From: Chaetoderma sp. LZ-2023a
Lineage: Eukaryota; Mollusca; Caudofoveata; Chaetodermatida; Chaetodermatidae
Direction of reading: 5' to 3'
NCBI GenBank assembly: GCA_034401795.1
Contig: CM067373.1
Coordinates: forward strand, 39,915,669 to 39,979,668
DNA length: 64,000 nucleotides
The position numbers and the translations under genes were made by a program. Below are positions 11,965-24,120 of this stretch, piece by piece. Positions within the stretch are counted from its first letter, which is position 1; each line of letters starts with the position of its first letter. The notes below the pieces were generated by a model, which was not told the origin of the DNA, searched no databases, and was given only the letters and a program-made list of their open reading frames with translations.

Positions 11965-14900
11965 ATCCGTCATTCATCTTCATCATGGGCAGTATAACAT
12001 CCGTCATTCATCTTCATCATGGGCAGTATAACATTCGTCATTCATCTTCATCATGGTCAGGATAACATCCGTCATTCTTATTTATCATCATCATGTGCAG
12101 TATATCATCCGCCATTCATCTTCATCATGGGCAGTATAACGTCCGTCATTCATCTTCATCTTGGTCAGTATAACATCCGTCATTCATCTTCATCATGTGC
12201 AGTATATCATCCGCCATTCATCTTCATCATGGGCAGTATAACATCCGTCATTCATCTTCATCATGGGCAGTATAACATCCGTCATTCATCTTCATCATGG
12301 GCAGTATAACATCTGTCATTCATCTTCATCATGGGCAGTATAACATCCGTCATTCATCTTCATCTTGGTCAGTATAACATGCGTCATTCATCTTCATCAA
12401 AGGCAGTATAACATCGGTCATTCATCTTCATCATTGGCAGTATATCATCTGTCATTCATCTTCTTCATGGTCAGTATAACATCCGTCATTCATATTCATC
12501 ATCATCATGTGCAGTATATCATCCGTCATTCATCTTCATCATGGTCAGGATAACATCCGTCATTCATATTCATCATCATCATGGGCAGTATAACATTCGC
12601 CATTCATCTTCATCATCTTCATCATGGGCAGTATAACATCCGTCATTCATCTTCATCATCTTCATCATGGGCAGTATAACATCCGTCATTCATTTTCATC
12701 ATCTTCAACACTGGCAGTATAACATCCGTCATTCATCTTCATCATGGATGTAATAACATGCCCACATTCATCTGCATCATGAGCAGTAGAACATTCACCA
12801 TTCATCTTCTACATGGGCATTATAACATCTGTCCTTCATCTTCATCATGGCCAGTATAACATCAGCCATTCATCTTCATCATCTTCATCATGGGCATTAT
12901 AACATCCGTCATCCATCTTCATCATAGTCAGTATAACACCCGTCATCCATCTTCATCATGGGCAGTATAACATTCGCCATTCATTTTCATCATTGGCAGT
13001 ATAATATACGTCATTCATCTTCATCATGGTCAGTATAACATCCATCATTCATCTTCATCATGGGTAGTATAACATGCGTCATTCATGTTCATCATGGGCA
13101 GTATAACATCCGTCATACATCTTCATCATGGGCAGTATAACATCCGTCATTCATCTTCATCATGGGCAGTATAACATCGGTCATTCATCTTCATCATGTG
13201 CAGTATAACATTCGCCATTCATTTTCATCATGGGAAGTATAACATGCGTCATTCATCTTCATCATGGTCAATATAACATTCGTCATTCATGTTCATCATG
13301 TGCAGTATGACATCCGTCATTCATCTTCATCATGGGCAGTATAACATCCGTCATTCATCTTCATCATGGGCAGTATAACATCCGTCATACATCTTCATCA
13401 TGGGCAGTATAACATCTGTCATTCATCTTCATCATGGGCAGTATAACATGCGTCATTCATGTTCATCATGGGCAGTATAACATCCGTCATACATCTTCAT
13501 CATGGATAGTGTAACATGCCCCATTCGTCTGCATCATGAGTAGTAGAACATTAACCATTCATCTTCTACATGGGCATTATAACATCTGTCCTTCATCTTC
13601 ATCATGGGCAGTATAGCATCTGCCATTCATCTTCATCATCTTCATCATGGCCAGTATAACATCAGCCATTCATCTTCATCATCTTCATCATGGGCATTAT
13701 AACATCCGTCATCCATCTTCATCATAGTCAGTATAACACCCGTCATCCATCTTCATCATGGGCAGTATAACATTCGCGATTCATTTTCATCATTGGCAGT
13801 ATAACATTCGCCATTCATTTTCATCATTGGCAGTATAATATACGTCATTCATTTTCATCATTGGCAGTATAATATACGTCATTCATCTTCATCATGGTCA
13901 GTATAACATTCGCCATTCATCTTCATCATGGGCAGTATAACATCCGTCATTCATCTTCATCATGGGCAGTATAACATGCGTCATTCATGTTCATCATGTG
14001 CAGTATAACATTCGTCATTCATCTTCATCATGGTCAGGATAACATGCGCCATCCATCTTCATCATGTGCAGTATAACATTCGTCATTCATCTTCATCATG
14101 GGCAGTATAACATTCGCCATTCATCTTCATCATGATCAGTATAACATCTGTCATTCATCTTTATCATGTGCAGTATAACATCCGCCATTCATCTTCATCA
14201 TGGGCAGTATAACATCCGTCATTCATCTTCATCATGGGCAGTATAACATCTGTCATTCATCTTCATCATGATCAGTATAACATCTGTCATTCATCTTCAT
14301 CATGGTCAGTATAACATCTGTCATTCATCTTCATCATGATCAGTATAACATCTGTCATTCATCTTCATCATGATCAGTATAACATCTGTCATTCATCTTC
14401 ATCATGGTCAGTATAACATCTGTCATTCATCTTCATCATGATCAGTATAACATCTGTCATTCATCTTCATCATGGTCAGTATAACATCTGTCATTCATCT
14501 TCATCATGATCAGTATAACATCCGCCATTCATCTTCATCATGGGCAGGATAACATTGTCATTCATCTTCATCATCATCATGTGCAGTATATCATCTGTCA
14601 TTCATCTTCATCTTCATCATCTTCATTATGGACAGTATAACATCTGTCATTCATCTTCATCATGTGCAGTATAACATTCGTCATTCATCTTCATCATGGT
14701 CAGGACAACGCCCGTCATTCATATTTATCATAATCATGTGCAGTATATCATCGTCATTCACCTTCTTCTTCATCATCTTCATTATGGGCAGTATAACATC
14801 TGTCATTCATCTTCATCATGTGCAGTATAACATTCGTCATTCATCTTCATCATGGTCAGTATAACATCCGTCATTCATATTCATCATCATCATGTACAGT

Positions 14901-16125
14901 ATATCATCTGTCATTCATCTTCATCTTCATCATCTTCATTATGGACAGTATAACATCTGTCATTCATCTTCATCATGTGCAGTATAACATTCGTCATTCA
15001 TCTTCATCATGGTCAGGATAACATCCGTCATTCTTATTTATCATTGGCAGTATAACATCTGTCATTCATCTTCATCATGTGCAGTATAACATTCGTCATT
15101 CATCTTCATCATGGTCAGGATAACATCCGTCATTCTTATTTATCATCATCATGTGCAGTATATCATCCGCCATTCATCTTCATCATGGGCAGTATAACAT
15201 CCGTCATTCATCTTCATCTTGGTCAGTATAACATCCGTCATTCATCTTCATCATGTGCAGTATATCATCCGCCATTCATCTTCATCATGGGCAGTATAAC
15301 ATCCGTCATTCATCTTCATCATGGGCAGTATAACATCCGTCATTCATCTTCATCATGGGCAGTATAACATGCGTCATTCATCTTCATCATGGTCAATATA
15401 ACATTCGTCATTCATGTTCATCATGTGCAGTATGACATCCGGCATTCCTCTTCATCATGGGCAGTATAACATCCGTCATTCATCTTCATCATGGGCAGTA
15501 TAACATCCGTCATTCATCTTCATCATGGGCAGTATAACATCGGTCATTCATCTTCATCATGTGCAGTATAACATTCGCCATTCATTTTCATCATGTGCAG
15601 TATGACATCCGTCATTCCTCTTCATCATGGGCAGTATAACATCCGTCATTCATCTTCATCATGGGCAGTATAACATCCGTCATACATCTTCATCATGGGC
15701 AGTATAACATCGGTCATTCATCTTCATCATGGGCAGTGTAACATGCGCCATTCATGTTCATCATGGGCAGTATAACATCCGTCATACATCTTCATCATGG
15801 ATAGTGTAACATTCCCCATTCGTCTGCATCATGAGTAGTAGAACATTAACCATTCATCTTCTACATGGGCATTATAACATCTGTCCTTCATCTTCATCAT
15901 GGGCCGTATAACATCCGCTATTTATCTTCATCATCTTCATCATGGTCAGTATAACATCCATCATTCATCTTCATCATGGGCAGTATAACATTCGTCATTC
16001 ATCTTCATCATGGGTAGTATAGCATCCATCATTCATCTTCATCATCTACATTGTGGGAAGTCTAACATCCGTCATTAATCTTCATCATGAGCACGTTAAC
16101 ATCTGTCATTCATCTTCATCATGTG
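11965..16125 (+). repeat. 34-bp minisatellite, second block (about 4.2 kb)
   Basis: Roughly 115 units of the GGGCAGTATAACATCCGTCA family, with variants GTGCAGTATATCATC, GGTCAGGATAACATC and long units with extra CTTCATCAT. Nested periodicities are visible. A diagnostic variant with CTGCATCATGAG and ACCATTCATCTTCTACATGG occurs at about 12760, 13520 and 15815. A roughly 290-bp segment at 12019-12309 is almost identical to 15077-15367. The block stops exactly at a retrotransposon boundary and resumes on its other side. Confidence 0.95.
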
Positions 16126-18202
16126 TGTAACCATGATCATGTTGATCATTTTATAATAATTCTGGCTTTGAATTTTTGGTATGATCTGGCCTGTGGGTGG
16201 GAATGTGAAATCGGTGGTGCAAGGGTTGTTTAATGGCCTTTAGTGTGCATGTTGAACTGGGACTATGCCTGGCTGACTCAGATAATGGTTTGGCTAATGA
16301 GTGCGGGAACTGAAATGATGCGAGTGGCTGCGTGTAAACACAGCTGGTTATTTTGATAGCACATCTGAGACACTGTGACAATTAGACACAATAAATGTCT
16401 CAGATACTGGACCAAGCTAACAACTTATTACCAAGCGCTGCTTTTTATGATAAACTTTTGTCACCGTCATTTGGGATGGTAGTTTGGCTGGCCATGGGCC
16501 GTTAGGATACTTTCATGTGGGTGGTGTATAGGAGCCACCATATCTTATTTGAACTGTGACTTATTTATGGGTGATATGGTTTGTGATTTGACGGGCTAAT
16601 TGGAGTCACGTGTTTTGGATTCTGATTGAAGCTGATGAGCGAGTCCCGTTGGAGAGAACAAAGGAGAGTTGGGATTGAGACTTTGGACGAGTGAGGTGGA
16701 ATTTGGAGAGAAGCTAGCTAGGTTGTAGAGAAGTGAGAAGGTGTGTTGGGGGCCTGACAGACCCACACAAAGGGTTTGAGCTGTTGATTTGCCAATTAGG
16801 TAAATACGTTTTTGGAAAAGTTACATTGTTGCCAAACAGGCATACAATAAAATTAGTAAACACTAGACATACGGTTGAGTTGATTTGCCCAACAGGCAAA
16901 CAGACCAAAATATAACCTACTATTGTTGCCAGACCAGCAATAAGAACTGTCACCGTTATATATCACCAATCGTTGTGGCATCATGACACATGTTGTATTA
17001 TCCCTCGTCTATGTGGGATGAGGATAATTATCACACTTGATTGTATTATTACTTGAAATCAATCACCCATTGTTAGATTACTATTCATCTGTGATGAGAT
17101 GAACTATCACACTTGTTTCATTGTATCACCACCAACCTGTTTGGGATGAGAATTATCACCTTAGTCCAATCTTTGAGTACTGTGTGTGATGAGAAGAACT
17201 ATCACATGTATTAAGGTGTAATCATGGTCACCCGTATACGCATCGAAAATACAGATTGAAGGACTGTGTACGGGATAGGAGTGTTCTAAAGATTTATGTC
17301 CCTACTTTTAGTCATGGATTCGTGGTTCGCCTGCATTATGGATTAACTATTTCGTGGATTACCGATTGTCGTGTATTTCTTTAACTGGGGGGGGGGATAC
17401 ATATTCGAACATAAACTGTATGTATTATTGACCATCATATACATTACAACATTTCATACAATACGATACAACACATATAATTCATTGTTTAATTACTTTT
17501 TGATTGTCTATAGTCATCACCATATTATCGTTAGTATCAATAGTATATCAATATTATTGTTGCATCAACTTATCGTCGTCATTATCATTAATCATTTCAT
17601 CCTCTTATCATCATCATCATTATCATTAGTCATTTCATTACATTTCCATCCATATTCACTCTCATCTACATCCATAGTTATTCAATAAAAATTACATTAT
17701 ATATTAGAGTTAAAGGGATATTCCACTGGGGGACTTTGTGCATCTGGCATAAGGTACTAATTCTCCGCATTAATTTGAGACCAAGAGCACAAGTTTATGC
17801 CAACAAATAAAAAAGATATCCTCAATTTAAATTGCTAAAGTAACCAGTAGAGAGAGGCGCCATTTTGGACAAGCAGCTGACGTCACCGACGCACCAACTC
17901 TCTTTGTCCGATCGAGGATAGCCGTAACCAGGGGAGGTAAATCTTGCATCTCGTGGATAAGTATCATATTGGATAAACATCTGACACTTTGCCACAGTGT
18001 GTGGAGGAAATTAAAGTGCAATTAGTGTCCCGATGATCGCGCCGGTCATTGCAGTGCTAAATTGTCAAAAAGTGTCTTCTTGATCGGCAAATGGGCATAT
18101 TCGATTTTTAAAAACACATTGAAGGGTTATGCCAGGAGCATGTTTGCAATCAACCAGTTACAACAACTTCTTGAAAGTGTAAAAGTATGTTAGTTGAATA
18201 AA

Positions 18203-18279
18203 TGTTGAAAGTAATTTCTCTGAAAACTGTTGCTGCCTATTGCAACTTCTGCTTCCAGTCAGTTTCAAAATATTCAACA
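18203..18279. mobile_element. Hairpin MITE within the TTAA element
   Basis: The right arm CTTCCAGTCAGTTTCAAAAT ends in ATTCAACA; the left arm TGTTGAAAGTAATTTCTC is more diverged. The loop contains TGTTGCTGCCTATTGCAAC. Confidence 0.65.
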
Positions 18280-18380
18280 GACAATAAATATGGGTCAACA
18301 TTTTAAAATTTGGGATCAATTAGTTAACTCTTTCAAGGACAGAAAAGCAGAACGCTTAAAATTTACCCCGTATATTGTGT

Positions 18381-18450
18381 GAAACTAATTTGTTTGGAAG
18401 CTACTGCAACATAACTCCAAGCAAATTTAATTCAGAATATTAAGCACTGC
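18381..18450. mobile_element. Second hairpin MITE copy within the TTAA element
   Basis: GAAACTAATTTGTTTGGAAG on the left pairs with CCAAGCAAATTTAATTC on the right around a TACTGCAACATAA loop. Both outer ends have decayed. Confidence 0.5.
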
Positions 18451-19020
18451 ATAGTTATTTTAAAATTGGGAGTAAACGCTGTAAATGATTAATAAAGCTG
18501 GATTTCAATAGTGTGAAAGCACTAAATTACTAATTATGTCTAGCGTGCACTTGCCATTATTTACTAGCTGTCACCTGTCGTCTACGAAGTAAGCCACTAA
18601 GCGATTGCCTATAATTGACCGACCGGACAATCAGCATCGTTTCATTTTGGTTTGCAAATTCCATTTTACAATTGATGCAAGCAAATACTGACATTAATTG
18701 TCGAGCTTGATTCTGTTATATTAAAATTAAGTACTGTGCCTTTTGTTTTGAAATGCATGACACATTATTTTAAAATTATACAGACCATATGTTCTAAACT
18801 TGTGTCTTCCAAATTTAGATGTGGAAGATATCCATCAAGTGCCGATGTTATGAAGCCATCTGTCAGTTAGCCCCTTTTTATGCGGATGCTTCTGTGGATC
18901 CGGTATCTGAAAATGTGAATTGTGAACTGCAAGCCCATGCTTGACATGCGGACATGTTACGATTTAATCATTTCATGCCAGCACTGGCCTCTGCAATCGT
19001 CAAGCTGGGGACGCAGGTTA

Positions 19021-19120
19021 AGAGAAGACTATTTTTGAGAATTTACAATTGAACGACTGTCTCAGTAACCGAACCAGCCTTTCCAGTGGTCAATTTTCAA
19101 AAATAGTCTTCGCTTGGCCT
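19021..19120. repeat. Inverted repeat near the right end of the TTAA element
   Basis: GAAGACTATTTTTGAGAATT (19026-19045) and its reverse complement AATTTTCAAAAATAGTCTTC (19091-19110) form a stem of about 20 bp with one mismatch around a 45-base loop. It may be a subterminal structure of the TTAA element. Confidence 0.7.
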
Positions 19121-19695
19121 GCAAATGGACATTCAATAAGGAAATATTCTGATTTTCTGACAGAATTTGGTCATTAAATGGTTAATTAATATATGGCCTT
19201 CATAACGCGAAGTAAACAGGTAAATCTAAAGCACTGGCGATATTTTGCTGGTGTGTCGATTTTTTGCTGGTGTGTCGTTGACGTCATAATCTCGTGGTTT
19301 CTCGCTCTCGTTGCGAGAAAATGGATGCGCCCGAGGAGTAACATTTTCGACCATTTTGGGAATATTCATTTTATTATTTCTCGGCAATGGAACGGTGTAC
19401 TTTATATTTTTTTGCAGCAACTATTTCGGATTATAGTATATTTTTAGTTGACTTATTCACGATTTTCACTGGAATTTCCCTTTAACATTTCCTTGTTTCC
19501 TTCACTGAAGATATAGATTTGGTATTGAGAGTATTTTGTGATTTGTTGGCCCCGGGGTCACATGATGGACGTTTAAGTCCTTGTCAAGTGTGGGTAAAAC
19601 CATGGCTCCTGGTAAAATAGTTTTGGCATCTACTCCCCTAGACATGACCTATTTAACAGGTGTTGCAGAACTGGAAGCTTATGGGTTACAAGAGC

Positions 19696-19713
19696 GGGGG
19701 GCTCGTCTGGGAT
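19696..19713 (+). promoter_or_regulatory. Primer binding site, proline-tRNA type
   Basis: GGGGGGCTCGTCTGGGAT lies 5 bases past the 5' LTR. It agrees at 16 of 18 positions with TGGGGGCTCGTCCGGGAT, the well-known complement of the 3' end of tRNA-Pro used by several retroviruses. It should prime minus-strand DNA synthesis. The two differences include the first base, which would weaken pairing with the CCA end. Confidence 0.75.
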
Positions 19714-20902
19714 TATTAATATTTTGTGGGTTTTAGGAACATTAAAACCTGGGGGCTCGAGCCATACACAGTATGTATAATATTTGTGAAATTTTCCAGA
19801 CGTATTTATAGGTATTAATTTTGAAAGTGTCATAATTTGTGTGTGTGTTACTCAGGACGATTCTTTGCCTCGCTCACCATGCATTGAAGGCGGTAACATG
19901 CAGACATGATTACCTTTAAAATCTAGTTTCAGTGAAAGAATGTAACTTAATTAATTTTACTAATCACCCATTGACCATTCATCGTTGTATTGTATTTGAC
20001 GTAGCTGCTGCAGTGCTGATTCCTTTGAAAAGAATTTGACTAGAAATTGTTGCTTCCTAGAACAGTAACGAGTTCTGTCTGATAGTTTTTAAAATTTTCA
20101 GCAAGTTGTATATTTAGAGACAGTGAAGCATTTTTTGTTTCATTCTGGATGAAAACGTCAATGCCACAATTTCCATTATATACACATTGGCAGGCCGATA
20201 CTATCATTTTAACTGCTTTGACAGCTGGAAGCGATTAAAAGGTTTGTCTGTCTGTCTAACACATTGTCATCAGGACATTATTTTGAATGCACATTTCATC
20301 TCTTCAGTTTCCATCCACTGTACTCACACTTGACAATTATGTTAATACCATATTTTATATTGGTTGTAATCCCACCATTTCCACTTCACCCCTACCCTGT
20401 GAATTTAAAACAGATTTTGATGTTAGCGTGAAGTTTAAAAAAAATTATACTGGATTGCTAGACGCTTTAACTGTAAGTTGTTGGTTTGGTTCCTCAAATT
20501 AATTTTGAAAACCTAACAGCTGTTTTTTCTCGCAGTGGAGACTGATGGACAAGCACACATTTACAGCTGAATCAGTGCTGGTGATACGGTGTGAAATTGG
20601 GGTGTGAAGTACTTCAGTGCTGATTATAAAGTGTGAAATGGGAATGTGAAGTATTTCAGTGCTGGTGATAAAGTTTTAAATTGGCATGTGAAGTATTTCA
20701 GTGTTGATTACAAAGTGTGAAATTGAAATGTGAAGTATTTCAGTGATGACCATAGAGTGTGAAATTTGCTTGTGAAGTTTGTCAGTGTTGACTAAAAGGT
20801 GTGAAAGTTGTATTTGCTGTGTTTCCTTCTTTTCAGATTAAGCCATGCACATGCCCCTCAATTTAAATAATTGTATTGATAACTGTTTGAAAGGAGAACA
20901 GG
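19714..20902 (+). other. Untranslated leader of the first LTR element
   Basis: About 1.2 kb without a long frame. It includes a decayed hairpin-family sequence at about 20025-20115 (left GAAAAGAATTTGACTAGAAA) and, at 20575-20815, about five diverged copies of a 45-50-bp unit built on GTGTGAAATTG and GTGAAGTATTTCAGTG. A packaging role for this stretch would be a guess. Confidence 0.6.
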
Positions 20903-21787
20903 ATGCTTCTTGGACAGTCTTCATCAACTGATGCAGAGATTGGTAGTGCATATACACATTTTGATGAGAGGACAGTTGGTGGTGGTGAGCTGGATTATGA
21001 TTCGTGGGAATACCACATTCAGCAATTGATCCAGGAGGATGGTATTGAGGAACAGGTAAAGAAGCAGCCTATGCTGCAGAGTTTGATACAGCCAGCGCTA
21101 GGGCCTGTGAGGAGTGTAGGCATGTCTGCAACCTTAGCTCAAATATATGATGTTTTACGTGTTGTATATGGACCACCCACTGACAGTCATTCATTGTTAA
21201 TTAAATTTTACGAAACTATCCAAGGCCATGATGAAATTAGCAGCGATTATCTGCAAAGATTGCAGAGAAAATTATGGAGAATTGTAGACAGTGATGAGAA
21301 TATGGTAAGCTGTGAGTTCAGTATGCTTGCTAAGCAGTTTGAAAGAGGAAGCAGAAATGATCCTCTATTCATGTCACTGAAGACAGATTCCCTGATGGGT
21401 GATGGAAGTTTTTGCAAACTGTTAGCTGTCATACAGAGATTTGAAGTATGTATTAATGAAAAAGCAACTAGATTTGGACGATTGTCAGGAGCGCTTCCAA
21501 AAGCTAGTACAGGAAAATCCAAAGTAACTGGGCAAGCCTGTGCAAAGACACATGAGGAGTCAGATGTTGGTTTGTTAAGTCACACATTCCGCAATGCCTT
21601 TGCGACGCACACAAACGCAGTGATTGAGGCTGTAAAGCACTCTGTTCGTGATCCAGTTAATATGCATACCAATCCACAGATGAAGAATGGATCATTTCAG
21701 CAGAAGTGGGTTGATGGTGATAAACCTGCACATCGAGTTAGGGGATTTTGTTGCATGTATGGACTAAATAATCACATGGCTTTTTAG
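20903..21787 (+). pseudogene. gag: Gag-like capsid polyprotein of the first LTR element (broken)
   Basis: 294 codons from an ATG to TAG. The body (SWEYHIQQLIQEDGIEEQ and the LLIKFYETIQG region) resembles the alpha-helical Gag capsid region related to PNMA-type proteins. The C-terminus carries a remnant CCHC zinc knuckle: around GFCCMYGLNNHMAF the second Cys is Tyr, and a TAG interrupts it before the last Cys (codon at 21788). Further stops follow in the same frame. The protease and early pol segments lie in this same frame, so the ancestor probably made one Gag-Pro-Pol chain. Family placement below Gypsy is uncertain. Confidence 0.75.
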
Positions 21788-22027
21788 TGTAGATGAGTGA
21801 AGAATGCAGCGTTAGTACAGGAAAGGTTGTTGCAGAGAGATTATCGCTAACAGCGAGAATGTCAATCCAAAGATTATAGAGCTGATAAGAGGGCTCAATA
21901 TGTTGATTTAAATGAAACGTTCATGAATGGGCAGTCACATATGTGTAATAGTGACGAGATGGGACATAGTGACCGCTTGTCACAACTAATTGGTAAGTGA
22001 TGTGAATGTGACATCATTATTGGTGGA

Positions 22028-22369
22028 ATGGAGACTAGTGGTTTAATTGATACCGGCTCACAGGTAACCATGATCACAACAGATTTCTGCAGAACATACC
22101 TGTCTGATATACCATTGAACGCATTGTCTAACATTGTGAATATTGAAGAAGCTAATGGGCAATCAATTCTATATCATGGGTATATCCGAGTTGATGTGTC
22201 ACTACCTGAGCGGCATGGTGGTATTGGATCAGAGAAATCTTGGTTCTTTGTCTGCACCAGTACAAATTGCTCAACGACTATAGCTGTGTTATTATATACA
22301 AACGTTCTACACAAGCTTTGTGATAGCCATGGTAAGAGTTTACCATCAGCTAGGTTATCCAAGATATAA
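22028..22369 (+). pseudogene. Retropepsin-like aspartic protease remnant
   Basis: The frame opens with GLIDTGSQVTMIT; the catalytic Asp is in IDTG at about 22046-22057. The family processes the Gag-Pol polyprotein as a homodimer. It is in the same frame as gag but separated by stops between 21785 and 22000, and it ends at a TAA at 22367-22369, after which the frame continues. The downstream flap and substrate-loop regions are hard to confirm by eye. Confidence 0.75.
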
Positions 22370-22378
22370 CAGTCTACC

Positions 22379-22981
22379 ATGCAGAAAGATGACATGTGTC
22401 AGTCAGGAGGATTCTTGGGAGAGGTGCATGTGGTCGGCAAACGTGGCATAGTAGTGGAACCTACTGAGACGATAACTGGCAATAGAATTGGCCATCTTAA
22501 TGAGGCCTTCTGCCTATGCCCATGTCCTGCTATAATTGATGCTCCATCTGAGGTTGCTTCACTTTCAGGAGGAGTATATGTCAACTCAGTATTAGTGACA
22601 ATGTCTGGTGCTCATAAAGATAAGGTCAAGGTCCCTGTGTTTAACCCTACATGTCGCGCTATCACCATACCACCTGGATCGATTATAGGTTCCTTGTGCC
22701 TCCCAAAATGGATATGCCCTATTGGTGGTGGAAGCAATGGAATGAATGGCACTTGTCACAAAGTTGATGCGACCTACAAAAAGGCAGGCACTGACGAATT
22801 TTCTGAAAGTTGTCTGGATGAATCTGACTTGCTGGCTGGTTGGAAGAATCATGTTCTCCATTGGTTACAAACAAACAGAGACGTATTTTCAATGCACAAA
22901 CTGGATTTTGGTGAGACTGCTACAGTACAACATCGTATTCACCTGACTAGTGACTTCCATTTAAGAAGAGATCAAGACTAA
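22379..22981 (+). pseudogene. Pol linker between protease and reverse transcriptase
   Basis: 200 codons in the gag frame. The end (VFSMHKLDFGETATVQHRI) matches the segment that normally precedes the RT palm in Gypsy polyproteins, where a HRI motif and a short connector lead into PPR. A one-base shift near 22963-22970 moves the reading to another frame for the RT. The middle part is not assigned to a domain. Confidence 0.65.
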
Positions 22982-23510
22982 TACCACCACGAGATATGGA
23001 AAATACCCATCAACATATTCCGGAATTGTTGGAGGCAGGCATTATCCGAGAGTCCCATAGTTCTTATGCTAGTCGCATATGCCTAGTATGTAAAGTAAAT
23101 GGAGATCTGCGACTGACAGTGGACTATCGAAAGCTGAATAAACTCACTATTAAAGATGCGTATGAGTTACCCACGATAGAGGAAACCTTTACCAGACTCT
23201 CTGATTCGAAATGGTATTCGACCATAGATCTACGATCTGGATACTAACATATTCAGATGCATCCTGATGATTATCATAAGACAGCATTTGTTTGTTACTT
23301 TTGGATTTTTTGAGTGGGAAAGAATGTCCCAACGTATTTCCAATGCACCAGCGACTTTTCAGCGAATGATCAAAAAGTGTATGGGAGACATCAATCTGTG
23401 CGAGGTACTTGTATTCATTGATGACCTTATCGTTTTCTTTAAGACCTTAGAGGCTCATAAAGATGCTCTTGAAGTGGTTTTTCAGAGACTCTGACCGTTT
23501 GGTCTCAATC
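22965..23510 (+). pseudogene. pol: Reverse transcriptase domain, frameshifted
   Basis: RT blocks appear in order across frames: LLEAGIIRESHSSYAS, NGDLRLTVDYRKLNKL, YSTIDLRSGY, then NAPATFQRMIKKCM and the catalytic box VFIDDLIVF, with FIDD at 23414-23425 in place of the usual YxDD. Lesions include TAA at 23245-23247 at the expected WQI position after SGY, a shift near 23292, and TGA at 23492-23494. The RT would copy element RNA into DNA. The order RT then RNase H is that of Gypsy (Metaviridae-type) elements. Confidence 0.88.
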
Positions 23511-23516
23511 TGAGTA

Positions 23517-24120
23517 TTGACAAATGCAAGGTTTTTTCAAAAGTCTGTAAAATATCTGGGCCACATTGTGTCAGAAAAAGGTGTGGCAACTGATCCTAGT
23601 AAAATATCAGTGATTAAGGAGTGGCCGATACCTAGGAACATGAAAGATCTACGTTCTTATCTTGGTTTTGTTGGCTACTTTAGAAGATTCATACAGAATA
23701 TTTCGAGAATTGCTGAGCCATTGCATAAGCTATTAAAGGGTTACACTTGTGCAAAATCTGGTCATGGATCCAAGGTAAATCATGGCCTAACACGCAAGCC
23801 ATTTGGCACCTTATGGTCGACTGACTGCCAAGAAGCTTTTGAGAAGCTGAATAATAGACTAATGCATGCCTCCATATTAGCTATTGCTAATTTTGAGAAA
23901 GCATTTGAGCTCCACACTGATGCCAGTCATGCTGGATTAGGAGCTGCACTATATCCGCATGTATCAGGTCCATTGCACCCAGTCGCATTTGCTAGTCGGA
24001 GCTTATTAACTAGTGAAAGGAACTATCCTGCCCATAAGTTAGAGTATTTGGCAATGAAGTGGGCTGTGTGCGACAAATTTCATGACTACTTATATGGCTC
24101 ACATGTTTATTTTGATAGCA
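23517..24120 (+). pseudogene. RT connection and RNase H domain, truncated by deletion
   Basis: The frame contains KYLGHIVSEKGVATDPSKI, LRSYLGFVGYFRRFI and the RNase H start FELHTDASHAGLGAAL, with the metal-binding Asp in HTDAS. It reaches KLEYLAMKWAVCDKFHDYLY and then runs into LTR sequence at 24107-24120. The join falls in TTATTTTGATAGCA, which is also present in the 5' LTR at 16348-16361. Everything that normally follows, including integrase, is gone. Confidence 0.85.

Larger units (their letters stand above)
17714..19481. mobile_element. TTAA-flanked TIR element inside the 5' LTR (piggyBac-like, non-autonomous)
   Basis: The ends are inverted repeats: AGGGATATTCCACTGG on the left and, reversed, AGGGAAATTCCAGTGA on the right. 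Each end is flanked by TTAA (17710-17713 and 19482-19485). The other two LTR copies run uninterrupted through this point (TTAGAGCTAACATTT), which proves an insertion. TTAA target duplication is characteristic of the piggyBac superfamily. No transposase frame exists in its 1768 bp, so it needs help in trans. It contains two hairpin MITE copies and one long inverted repeat of its own. Confidence 0.85.
16126..19690 (+). repeat. 5' LTR, split by a TTAA-flanked insertion
   Basis: Without the 1.77-kb insertion the LTR is about 1.79 kb. It matches 24107-25661 and, in reverse orientation, 43336-45005. The terminal inverted bases are TGTAACC and GGTTACA. An AATAAA motif lies at about 16391. The interior is non-coding and includes an AT-rich TCATTATCATTAG-like segment near 17580-17640. 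Confidence 0.92.
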
